Below, piece by piece: positions 11,358-19,270 of a stretch of 21,808 nt of DNA (position 1 is the stretch's first letter; every line of letters starts with the position of its first letter). Location: assembly GCA_027579435.1 (NCBI GenBank), contig JANBPK010001624.1, positions 1-21,808 on the forward strand, in the 5' to 3' direction. The DNA comes from Candolleomyces eurysporus (lineage: Eukaryota; Basidiomycota; Agaricomycetes; Agaricales; Psathyrellaceae). The notes beneath the pieces are model-generated. The model had not been told where the DNA came from. It worked only from the letters and a program-made list of their open reading frames with translations, and made no database searches. Made by a program: the position numbers and the translations under genes.

Positions 11358-11843
11358 ACCCCTTGCTCTCTGACTGGTATTTTCCACCGACTTTATATCT
11401 TTTATAGCCAATTCTAGTGTATGGTATTACCCCTCTTCTTATTATCTACTTCTTTTTGGTTTGGATTTTTGTTCCTTTCGCCTACATTTCCAATTGTTTT
11501 CGTCTTCTCTCTCGCCCCTCGTTCTTTTCATACCTTCGAAGGTGGCATAGATGGGCTGCCAGCCCTCCGACTATTATACGCACGCACACCGCTCATTCCC
11601 CATGCACACTTTTAACACATATTACCGCCCCATGTAGACGTTCTTCCGTAGAACGAATGAATGAATGCGCTTACGCTTTGCTAGGATTCGTGCATGCTCA
11701 TGGGCACTCCTCTCTCTTAGGTGCTCAATTTCTTTGATGGTATTTTAGATTTTAGGTTGTCTATTCCATAGGTGAGGCAATAATAAGAATAAGAGACAGG
11801 TTTAAAGTCTGCCTCCTACATAGATAGGGCATAATGAGTGTAT
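11358..11843. other. Intergenic 3' regions of convergent MGM1 and SCP2 genes
   Basis: The 486-bp gap between converging stop codons is T- and CT-rich on the plus strand. Open frames here have no coding character. I see no RNA gene, repeat or mobile element. It probably contains both 3' UTRs. Confidence 0.55.
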
Positions 11844-12604
11844 TTAGAGCTTGGCCTTGGCGCCCTGTAGTGCAAGAGAGATTTGAGAATGGGTAGGAGC
11901 AAGGACGAGGGATGAATGAGCGCGTACCTTGAGAACGGCATCGAGCTTGGTTGCGAGCATCATGTTGCCGCGAGTCTTGAGCTTGCCGGTCATGAAAGCT
12001 TTCTGGCCGTTGGTCTATTGAAATAGTCCATCATTGTTGCGGCGATTGATTCATTCAGGAGCCAGTGAGCAGACGGAGCGGGGTACGCATAGGATGCAAT
12101 GTAAAAGGAAACGTGCGGAGAGAGTATCGTTAGATTAACCTGGCATTTACACAAAGAATTATGTGTCTGAATAACGTACCTTGCCAGAAGCGAGGTCGAT
12201 GAGGGTGTCGTCGGAGAGGATGATGGTGACATCAGCCTTGGGCTGGGCTTTGCCCTTGTAGACTTCACCCTTCTTCTTGACGTCGATGGTCCACGTCACG
12301 GTCTCCTTGGCGTCGTTGGTGACCTGGAGCTCGAAGATTCCGTTGGTCTGCACGTGTCGGGTTTGCAAGTGGAAAGAACGAAAGGTTGACAGGTGAGGTT
12401 GCGGTATGAAGGGAGAGAGGGGGGGGCAAACGTACCTTTTTAATCTGGTCCTGCTTCTCTGCGTCGCTGTACTTTTTGAACACGGCGTCGAGTCCCGCGA
12501 TGAGCTCGGACGACTGTATGGGTCGTCAGAACCATTCGTCGTTTACGACAGCTCGCTTTGCGAGACCAACGAACCTTGAAGCCAGCAGCCTTGATACCAG
12601 ACAT
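11844..12604 (-). CDS. SCP2-type sterol carrier / lipid-transfer protein, peroxisomal
   Basis: A stand-alone SCP2 domain that carries sterols, fatty acyl-CoA or other lipids in the peroxisome. Minus-strand exons are 12575-12604, 12436-12513, 12180-12347, 11928-12014 and 11844-11864. Introns are 61, 88, 165 and 63 nt, and the product is 127 aa, the usual length of single-domain SCP2 proteins. It starts MSGIKAAGFKSSELI. The core contains NGIFELQVTND, TWTIDVKKKGEVYKG, ADVTIILSDDTLIDLASGK and the signature KAFMTGKLKTRGNMMLATKL. The last three residues are AKL, a type-1 peroxisomal targeting signal. That signal sits alone in a six-codon terminal exon, after an intron of 63 nt with no in-frame stop. 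Keeping the intron would add 21 residues and still end in AKL. The ATG is preceded by a CT-rich tract. Confidence 0.96.
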
Positions 12605-12641
12605 TTTGTAAGAGGTAGAGTCAACGAGGGAAGTGTTCGGT

Positions 12642-12671
12642 AGAGAAAGAGAAGAGAGAAAGAGAAAGAGA
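12642..12671 (-). promoter_or_regulatory. CT-rich tract upstream of the SCP2 gene
   Basis: A pure purine run on the plus strand (A/G only) means an uninterrupted CT tract on the coding strand, 38-67 bp before the ATG. Such tracts mark the start region of strongly expressed fungal genes. The role is inferred from position and composition only. Confidence 0.45.
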
Positions 12672-12821
12672 TGTGATTTTATGTTGACCAGTCATGATAT
12701 GATGCAGGAGGCACTGCCAGGCATATGATTCTCGCCCCTGCCAAAACCATGTGATCGTGATAGACTAGCCTTGCCCTTCCTCTTTTGTTTTCAAGGGCTT
12801 TCGTGCTTTCGTGTCTGCTTC

Positions 12822-13210
12822 ATGAAGGAGGAGTGTGCAATCGGAACGAACAAGTTGGGATTTCGGCGAGCAATGCTCATTGCTCGGAAGCGAATATGTG
12901 TATTAGCGACTGGAGATTTGATTATCTGATAACTGTGCTATCTATCTCTGCCCAGCGATCCTTCACAAATTCGGCCGAAAAATGATTCCTTTCAGCGTTA
13001 CCGCGCAGCCGAACGTCTTGCCAAAAGCCTGGCTTCCGCCGGCACTTCGAAGATCCAAGGTCCAGACTCCGGAACTCTTCCTCAGTCGACTATCGACACC
13101 CATCATCACAGTTCGGGTGTTATGGGCCCAGGTGAGTGGAGGCAGGCTGAAATATTGAAATATGGCCAAGTCGAACGAACGCAGCCTGTATACGAACGTT
13201 GGAGGAGTGA
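12822..13210 (+). CDS. Candidate small gene upstream of MAF1 (70 aa, unknown)
   Basis: I do not recognise this protein. A frame with coding-like codons runs through 12956-13131 (DSFQRYRAAERLAKSLASAG, then a Ser/Thr/His-rich part). It ends at a strong GTGAGT donor and lacks its own early ATG. A coherent model joins 12822-12832, 12956-13131 and 13185-13210 (introns 123 and 53 nt, phases consistent) into a 70-aa protein beginning MKEDDPSQ and ending RTLEE. The first exon is only 11 nt and is the weakest part. The alternative is that the segment is a spliced 5' leader of MAF1, whose ATG is 152 bp downstream. A competing ATG frame starting at 12983 is also open through the same splice to 13331, but its codon choice looks less like coding sequence. 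Confidence 0.35.
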
Positions 13211-13362
13211 ATTGCGGACAGTCCCGAAAAGGCAGGCAACAACAGCCTCGTTTGATATAAGGTTCCCACCCGGCCCCAACACATTGACACACTTTGCCCT
13301 CGTCTCGCTAACCCTCCTATACGCCAGATAGCCGCCCCTGCAAGCCCGGTTTGGCCGCCATC

Positions 13363-14542
13363 ATGAAGTACATCGAGATACCGACCCTCTCCAAGCTCGC
13401 GCAGTCTCTCACACATGAAGGCCCCGAATGCTCCGTCCACACGCGGATAGAGGCCTACAGCTGCAAGAACATCAAACGCGACAAGAAACTCTTCAAGACC
13501 CTCGAGACCGCATACCAAGAAGACGTCTCCAACTCTCCTCCTTTACCATCATGGCTCGCCCTCGACAAAGAGTCGGCCGACATGACCCCCTTTGGCCCCA
13601 TGGACAAGCAAGCCTCGCGCAAGATCCTCTACCTCCTCATATCCACCCTCAACATCGCTTTCCCCGACCACGACTTTACCGACGTGCGCCCCTCCCATTT
13701 TGTGAAAGAGGAGAACGGCGCGAGCGTCCTTAATGCGCTTAGCAACACCCTTGTGTCGCCCCACCGCGCTGGAACCAACGCACCACGCTCATACTCGTCA
13801 TACCCTCCTACGTCGTCAGACTTCTTCCCCAACTCTGTGCCCAGCAGCACTTCACCCTTTGAACGGCCCATACACAGTCCGCTTGCCCCGCCGCCTATCG
13901 TCTCGGGCACCCACCCGACGCTGTTCCGCATTCTTGATGACGTTATTGGCCTTTCCGACTGCGAAGTCTTTTCGTACACCCCTGAAATCGACGCAGACCC
14001 GCACGCAAACGACTTTTCGGACGACGAAGACGATGTGGCGTCTGTTGGCGACGAGACGTCGAGCGGGGATGACGATGCGACTTTCGAGTTTGACAACTAT
14101 GATGTCGATGAAAGCTACGGTTCTCCTCCTCCCCATCATCATCATTATTCGTCGACTGGGAGTTCCTTTGCGACGCGCTCGCCGAAGAAGAAGAAGATCC
14201 CCCCGCCGACGCCGAGAGCTGCCATTCGACACACTTTGCCCAGCGAGGACGATGACGGGTTTGAGCCGTACAAGTATGGCTCTTCGAGTGTGCAGTTCAA
14301 GAGGCGGGGNAGCGCTGTTGTGGTCGTCCCACTGGTTCTTCTTCAATCGCAAGTTGAAGCGTGTATTATTCGTTTCGGTGTGGGCGAGGTCGAAGGGGAT
14401 AGGAAGGTCATACTATGTGGATGACAGTGACGAGTATGAGATGGATAGCCCGTCGTCACCTGTCTCGGAGAGGTTTTGGGGATGGGAGGGTGCGACGGGT
14501 GCTGGCGCGAGGGCCTTGGGCCTTAGTGGAAGGGGGTTCTAG
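13363..14542 (+). CDS. MAF1: MAF1, repressor of RNA polymerase III (apparent frameshift at N14310)
   Basis: Maf1 shuttles to the nucleus when TORC1/PKA signalling falls and binds Pol III, shutting down tRNA and 5S rRNA synthesis. The gene is a single exon. With N14310 (after a run of four G) taken as absent, it reads 392 aa, close to yeast Maf1 (395). With the N kept, the frame leaves the conserved C-terminal box. The start MKYIEIPTLSKLAQSL matches the family. Box A is RIEAYSCKNIKRDKKLFKTLE without the last residue or so (about 27-46). Next are PFGPMDKQASRKILYLLIS, the B-box region LFRILDDVIGLSDCEVFSY (about 186), and the C-box WSSHWFFFNRKLKRVLF (about 320). Between B and C is an acidic Asp/Ser-rich, His-containing loop and the basic patch KKKK. 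Ser-rich linkers hold possible kinase sites. A GCC-rich Kozak-like context precedes the ATG. Confidence 0.96.
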
Positions 14543-15028
14543 GCTGATTCCTGTGAGGATGATTTTCTTGTCAATGTTCGCGGAGGACTGAATGTATCAT
14601 ACCCTAGCCGCCGCCATCGCTCCTCTTCATCTTTGCGGACCCTCCATACCAACCATCCTATTTAACTCGCCTATTTGCCTGCGATATCTTTCCTCTTTGG
14701 CGTCTTGGGCTTGTACCATTATTTATGTATGCTCCTCTGTTGTCTGTTGTATTTTATCTTCCCCTGCCTTGTCTACGAATATGCGCCTCATCAGCGTCTG
14801 CTCCGTACTCTATAGACACTTAACTGCTTACCTTTCAACCCCCCTATAGTTCGTTCCTTATTTTCCCTCCGAGGCTTGTAATTCCTTCCTTGATAGTTGA
14901 ACTGTCAATCCTGTCTTCCCCACTAAAATTCCAAAATGGGTACCTCAGACGAACGGCTATCTGGATTCGAAGGTAGAAGTGGAGGAAGGTAGGGGAGAGG
15001 CGATGCAGCCAACGGCCAACGTGCGTTC
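14543..15028. other. Intergenic, MAF1 3' region
   Basis: The first 330 bp are pyrimidine- and T-rich on the plus strand, like a 3' UTR/terminator region. A short plus-strand frame opens at 14935 in a good ATG context (MGTSDERLSGFEG) but stops after 18 codons. I see no supported gene, RNA or repeat here. Confidence 0.5.
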
Positions 15029-15240
15029 TCAAAACGAAGAGGGCTCCCGACAGTACAGGGGAGCCCGCATTCTCTGGCAACGTTCGCTGGTGCTCCCTCG
15101 AGGCTCGGCCGGAATACCAGAGAATGCTATATCTTCAAAGCCAGAGCGGCTTGCTCGTGAAGCGGAGGGACNAGGCAAGAGGGATTGATGAGGAGTAACA
15201 GGAGGATGATTTTTCAAAAGGTTCGTTCGAGCTATGAGGT
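15029..15240 (-). pseudogene. Orphan exon-like fragment, possible cytoplasmic tail of the membrane protein
   Basis: On the minus strand, a frame rich in Ser, Pro and Arg runs from an acceptor-like CTCATAG near 15232 to a stop at 15029-15031. If N15172 is ignored it reads continuously through SNEPFEKSSSCYSSS, ASRASRSGFEDIAFSG and PAEPRGSTSERC, ending REPSSF. It has no start codon of its own, so it looks like a terminal exon. Composition suits the disordered cytoplasmic tail of a fungal one-pass membrane protein, and the truncated membrane protein at 16403-17011 lies upstream on the same strand. The link is inference. It may instead be a chance open frame. Confidence 0.35.
15067..15127. repeat. 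Perfect 11-bp inverted repeat with 39-nt loop
   Basis: GCATTCTCTGG at 15067-15077 is the exact reverse complement of CCAGAGAATGC at 15117-15127. The two arms could form a stem. It overlaps the exon-like frame above. It could be chance, a weak terminator or a small insertion scar; nothing else supports a function. Confidence 0.5.
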
Positions 15241-15477
15241 ACAGTGCACCTCGACTCGATATGACTCCGAGCTCAGGGTCGAACTTTTACATGCCGTAAA
15301 GTCGTTCGAAGGTTTCACTTCAAGGGGGGAAGGGGTTATTTCGAAGTAGTCAGACACGATGTGGAGGTCGGTGCGCTGGTAGGGGAAGATAAAGAAGGGA
15401 AGAAGGGAAAGAAATAGGAAATTTTGCTTTTTGGCCGCGCGGGCAGGCGTCTATCGATCCAGTACACGTGATCGTAT

Positions 15478-15690
15478 CTAGCCGACATCGACGTCGACGG
15501 GCGACAGCGTGGCAGGGTTGAGCGCTTGTGATGGGCGCTCTGCCTGGCCTGTTGACTCTGCCAGTGGTTTTGTTCGCGCTCTTGGAAATAGTTGTGCATC
15601 CTATTGAGAGGGGGAGAAGGGCCAAAGTGACTCAAGGGTTTGGCAAGGACATATCATACAACATCAAGTATTTCTTTGGGCTTACCCTTG
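15478..15690 (-). pseudogene. Orphan terminal exon downstream of WD40 insertion
   Basis: A good donor (GTAAGC from 15685) and acceptor (CTCTCAATAG ending at 15601) bound an 85-nt intron on the minus strand. After it, 15478-15600 encodes 40 residues (DAQLFPRARTKPLAEST, then QAERPSQALNPATLSP) and a TAG stop. Codon use looks coding and the splice sites are strong. However, the short exon before it (ending IPFAR) is closed by a stop, just where the 3' flank of the WD40 fragment ends. This is best read as the severed 3' part of a minus-strand gene, possibly the tail of the membrane protein at 16403-17011. Beyond the stop is a CT-rich stretch (about 15370-15425). Confidence 0.4.
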
Positions 15691-15804
15691 CAAACGGAAT
15701 TCAATGTTCAGACACTACCATAAGTTCCAATTCAGAATTGACTACAAGTACAAAAATCAAACCAAATAACTAGCTCAAAGAGTATAGAAAGAAAACGACA
15801 AAAT

Positions 15805-16425
15805 TCAGTTGATAGAGAAATGGGAAATATCAAGAATATGAACTGGTCCATTCGCTAAGCCTATGGCAGCTAAAGTACAGTTAGGGTTAAAAGAAACAGC
15901 GCTAACTTGCCAGTGTGGTGGGAACAGGCAAATCAAAGCAGAGGATAGTTTCACAAAGGGATCATTAAATGCAACAGAATATAAGCCTGAAGGAGAAGAA
16001 AAAGTGTTGCAATATGTGTAAAATTGCAAAGGTGTTTTAAAGCATACACCAAAGGGAGAGTTGTGCTGCAAAACTGCCAAGAGTGTGTGTGTTTGGCAGT
16101 CCCACAGGTGCACTGTTTGGTCATCAGATGCAGATGCCAGCCTCCACCCATCAGGTGAAAAGGAAACATGCTTTACTTTATCAGAATGCCCTTTTAGTGT
16201 TGCATGAGCTGCCCCTGTCTGGCTGTCCCACAGGTGCACTGTCTTGTTATCAGATACAGAGGCTAGCTGCTGTCCATCAGGCGAAAAGGCAACATGGTTT
16301 ACTGCACCAGAATGTCCTTTTAGAATTGCAAGAGCAGCCTCTGTCTGACCATCCCACAGCTGCACTGTCCTGTCCCAGGATGCAGTAGCCAGTCTCTGTC
16401 CATCAGGTGAAAAAGAAAATGCCCC
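15805..16425 (-). pseudogene. 3' fragment of a WD40-repeat (NACHT-WD40-like) gene
   Basis: About 206 codons are open on the minus strand with no start region. At least three WD40 blades of 42 residues (126 nt period) are visible: FSFSPDGQRLATASWDRTVQLWD, split here as FSFSPDGQRL and VQLWD; FSPDGQQLASVSDNKTVHLWD with LKGHSGAVNHVA before it; and FSPDGWRLASASDDQTVHLWD. The blades then decay (VSAVSFNPNCTLAAIGLANG) up to a stop at 15805. Near-identical repeats with FSPDG...LWD are typical of the sensor arrays of fungal NLR (STAND) proteins. No NACHT or effector domain is present. The frame opens directly after a TAG inside the last codons of the membrane-protein gene, so it cannot be translated from that gene. 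AT-rich sequence to about 15700 may be the source gene's 3' flank, carried along. Confidence 0.85.
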
Positions 16426-17011
16426 CTACCAGCAGGAAAAACCCAAAGCTTCCAAGCACACCGGCGAGCACGGCTGTGGTGGATATCTTGTCCTCCGAAG
16501 CCGGGTTTCTGCGATAAAGCGGCTGCATGCCATCCAGACTGCCAGCAACTTCGAGCTGGCTATCGACAGCTGTGGAGGCATTCTGGATGACGAAGTGGCT
16601 CAAGGACAGGCTCGAGCCTGCTCGATGTAACACCGCCGTCAGGTTATGGGACCCAAATGGTAGGTGTGGAGTTTCGAATAAGATGCGGTGCGTTGGGGAG
16701 GAGGGCCCAGAGTCTGGGAAGGGTTTCGAGACGTCGCCGTCGACCATATACATCGCTGCCTCAGGATCGGCAGTCCCTACCCAACGGACACTGCTTCCTA
16801 ATGTCTTGAAAGTGAGTTTGATCTCCTGGACTTTGGATGGTAACTTGGACGGCTCACCTACGAATTGAAGAGTGATGGAGGACCCTGGCCGCTGAGATAC
16901 CGAGGAATCATGGCTGAAGATCCATCCCTCTGGGCTATATCGAATGGCAGGGTCTCTTGCGCCGATAGAGGCCGTTGCAGGAAGGGCGTCCTGGTCGGTA
17001 ACGCCGGACAT
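16403..17011 (-). CDS. One-pass membrane protein, truncated after the TM helix
   Basis: Minus-strand exons are 16858-17011 and 16403-16797. The 60-nt intron 16798-16857 has a GTGAGC donor, CTCAC branch-like site and TTAG acceptor. The product is 182 aa. It belongs to the common Agaricomycete class with a beta-rich outer domain: DPAIRYSPEGWIFSHDSS, then RPGSSITLQFVGSSVRWVG, AAMYMVDG, LPFGSHNLTAVLHRAGSSL and a single hydrophobic helix TTAVLAGVLGSFGFFLLVGG. Members normally continue with basic residues and a long Ser/Pro-rich cytoplasmic tail. Here the frame stops at 16403 within nine residues of the helix, exactly where WD40 sequence begins. No signal peptide is visible. The ATG at 17011 is preceded in frame by a stop, and there is probably a spliced 5' UTR upstream (donors near 17126 and 17186). 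The function is unknown; a surface sensor is a guess. Confidence 0.75.
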   Translation of the reverse strand: MSGVTDQDALPATASIGARDPAIRYSPEGWIFSHDSSVSQRPGSSITLQFVGEPSKLPSKVQEIKLTFKTLGSSVRWVGTADPEAAMYMVDGDVSKPFPDSGPSSPTHRILFETPHLPFGSHNLTAVLHRAGSSLSLSHFVIQNASTAVDSQLEVAGSLDGMQPLYRRNPASEDKISTTAVLAGVLGSFGFFLLVGGIFFFT

Positions 17012-17313
17012 ACTCAATTATCTGGAAAGGAAGGAAAGACTTCAGGTTATTCTTCAAGCCTGCTAGGGTGAAGAGGAAGAGATTCAGTGCATGGGAATTA
17101 AGATAGAGAACTGTTCTACAGCACTTACTCTCGCCTTCGGTGTTCCACCAGAAGTCGGTGATCACTGATCAGCAGCACACACTCACGTCGAACCCTTCAC
17201 CCATACTCACTTATCATATAGATTGTTGTGAGGGAGCAATACGCCATTGACAGGGATCTTTAGGAACAGAAGGGCAAGAAGCGCATGGCACTCTGCTTCT
17301 TTTCGGATTCACA

Positions 17314-17681
17314 TCATGTAGACTCCGCACCCAGCGCCTTAACTTGGAAAAAATTGGTTATCAAACGGAGGAGAGGTGATNAAAAAAGGCTTGATAGTAG
17401 TCAAAAATTGAATTAAGGAGGATGTACACGCGTCAAAAGTGAGATCTTAACTCACCTGAGAGCGCAAAGTTATGTCTGCAGCATCCACTCGGACTGTGAC
17501 TTTCGGGTCGAGGCGCTGATTGAGAGGACGTTGCCGCATCATCGCAGTGGATCGATTCTGGATCGATAACCGACACAAGGACGATACAAATGAGCACCAT
17601 ATTTCTGCTTGAATGCTCGGGTTGATTCATCAGAGTCCGTAGCTGTTCTGACGCGTTCAATATCGCATAGTACTTCTCCAT
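17314..17681 (-). CDS. Candidate small gene (84 aa, unknown)
   Basis: I do not recognise it. Exon 1 (17456-17681) starts MEKYYAILNASEQLRTLMNQ in an acceptable context and contains a hydrophobic segment MVLICIVLVSVI. It then has a Ser/Pro-rich part with four Cys in all (ICIV, HCDD, CCRH), and ends at a strong GTGAGT donor. With the acceptor TTTTTTCCAAG at 17343 the frame closes as VKALGAEST and a stop at 17314. The intron would be 113 nt and includes N17381. It could also be a 5' exon of the membrane-protein gene downstream. Support is codon character and splice signals only. Confidence 0.3.
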
Positions 17682-17955
17682 GCCACCGCTACTGAAGGTC
17701 TATCCCTCCGAGCAAGATGCCCCTGTGGCCGCCACATTTTTTACGTTAATTGACCAATTCGAGGAGGGATAGCTTGCAAGGGTCGTGTCATGAAGGGTGG
17801 GTGGTACGCGAGAGAGCTGAAATCCGGATGTGACAGCCCCTAACGCTCCTCATTATGACCGTCACACCAGCACGTGGGGTTACGCGTCGTGCGGATGCTG
17901 TGAGCGTGACACCAGTCCTACCGTAAAACCATTCACCAGCTACCACCACCACAGC

Positions 17956-18394
17956 ATGGACTCACCGGGCCAAATATCTCCCGGTCTATCGACCCCATCG
18001 ACAGGCTCTCCAGCCCCAGAGGAAACCAACTTCCAAGCACCCAGCGGGAGCGACAAAGGCTTCCTCGGCTCGTTGACCAGCCAGCTCTCCTCCTTTGCGA
18101 GCGGCGGTTCCTCTTCGAAGAGACAAAGGATCGGAGGATCGTCGTATGCTACAACGACCGGAGCCAGAGATCAGAGGCCCAGGAGGAGAGAGAACTCGGG
18201 GAGGGCTGATANCAGGGCATTGGGAGGGTAAAGGGCCTGGTGGAAAGAGAGATAAAGATGAATTGTTGGACCAATCCCTGGTTGATTACCTGAGGAAAGG
18301 TGAGCTCAGACGTTGCTTTGGCCTGCCGTATACTCATTCTTTCGTCCTAGAAATTGGAGATCCGTTCCAGGAGCCAGCGGCACAGCGATCCTAA
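17956..18394 (+). CDS. Small Ser/Gly-rich hypothetical protein (128 aa)
   Basis: I do not recognise the family. Exons are 17956-18299 and 18351-18394, with a 51-nt intron (GTGAGC donor, TCCTAG acceptor). Treating N18212 as absent gives a continuous 128-aa protein; keeping it ends the frame within six codons and strands a clear coding stretch (KRDKDELLDQSLVDYLRK) that leads exactly into the donor. The first half is Ser/Pro/Thr-rich (SPGLSTPSTGSPAPEE, GFLGSLTSQLSSFASGG). A basic middle (SSSKRQRIGG, RDQRPRRREN) resembles a nuclear localisation signal. The end is acidic/amphipathic and finishes EPAAQRS. The start is the first ATG in frame, although one out-of-frame ATG occurs about 100 nt upstream. 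It is divergent from the candidate gene at 17314-17681. Confidence 0.6.
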
Positions 18395-18744
18395 CCTGGC
18401 ACTATATTGTATGTCATATCTCTTGATCAAATTCTAGGTTTAGCCTCTGATACCGTCTCAGCTCCTTCATTCTAGTGTTTTTTTCGTTTTATTCTAGTCG
18501 TTCGGTTGTACATTACCCTCAAAGCCCATCTTTTATCGGAGCGCCTGGAATCGATTAGGGGTTTGGCGTTCTACTGGGTCCCGATTGAGATACTCTGGAA
18601 CAAGCGTCGTCGAAGCACGGACTTGCCAATACACCGTCAGGGCTACCGATCGGGATGCAGTGTTCGATTATGCGTCCCTGAGCAGCCGCTCAAGACGTTT
18701 TCCGGCCCTCTCTCTCATCGCTAGTACCTCGAGGGAACCCGCTC
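18395..18744. other. Intergenic, nothing recognised
   Basis: AT-rich near 18400-18520, then mixed sequence. The open frames here show no coding character and I see no RNA gene or repeat. Confidence 0.5.
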
Positions 18745-19270
18745 ATGTCGGACAACCCTTCTGCCTATCCTTTCCAACAGCTGCAGTTCTACGCCGAATT
18801 GAAGCCCCTTTCGTTGGATAATCTACTCGTTGCTCTCTGAATTGAGGGCAATCAGAGTCTCTCATAGCGAATTGGACAGAGACGTTGTTGAAGCGTTCGT
18901 CTAGAGGCACAACCCTCGAGAATGCAGAATCGTACCCTCTCGTTCTTTCTGGTTCTCAATGCGGTCTTCGACAGGCTATTCAGCTGATCGACCTCTCTCT
19001 AATACAATTACGGGAACAGCTAGCTTGTGACTCCAACAACTGCTACAACGTCTCACCGTCGCCCATCAGATGCAGAACTGTATCCTCGGCTTCTTTCTGA
19101 CCCTCGACGGGGATCAACTTGGCCATCCAAAGGACAAAACGATTTCTACATCTGCACAATGATTTTGATACCGACGACAGTGATTCAGGCTAAAACGCCA
19201 CGAAGAGACCTTTCCCTCCCGTGTCCATCGATGGCGTACTGTCTGTTCTCTACTGAAACTCAGCGGAATA
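18745..19270 (+). pseudogene. Decayed Agaricomycete F-box gene (N-terminal part)
   Basis: Pieces in different plus-strand frames resemble the N-terminus of the expanded mushroom F-box family. MSDNPSAYPFQQLQFY opens at 18745. A frame shift later comes SLLSELRAIRVSHSELDRDVVEA (given in two parts: SLLSELRAIR and SHSELDRDVVEA, near 18830-18900). Then, after stops, LQQLLQRLTVAHQMQNCI (about 19030-19085), and further on a WRTVC-like element (about 19225). In intact members a helix of the type LRxLLxELDxEIxxLQxxLxxLxxxR precedes the F-box motif, and a W-R motif follows it. Frames are broken by several stops and shifts, so no full-length product is possible. The identification is from memory of the family and is tentative. 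Confidence 0.4.

Noticed and set aside
11417..11737. 106-codon frame between MGM1 and SCP2
   Set aside because: Hydrophobic Phe/Leu/Ser run produced by a CT-rich 3' UTR; no conserved features.
14310..14424. MAF1 as a pseudogene with a premature frameshift
   Set aside because: The only break is at an N after a G run. Dropping it restores the C-box and a normal length.
16403..16425. In-frame fusion of the membrane protein to the WD40 repeats
   Set aside because: The two frames differ and stops lie on both sides of the junction; no convincing intron bridges them.
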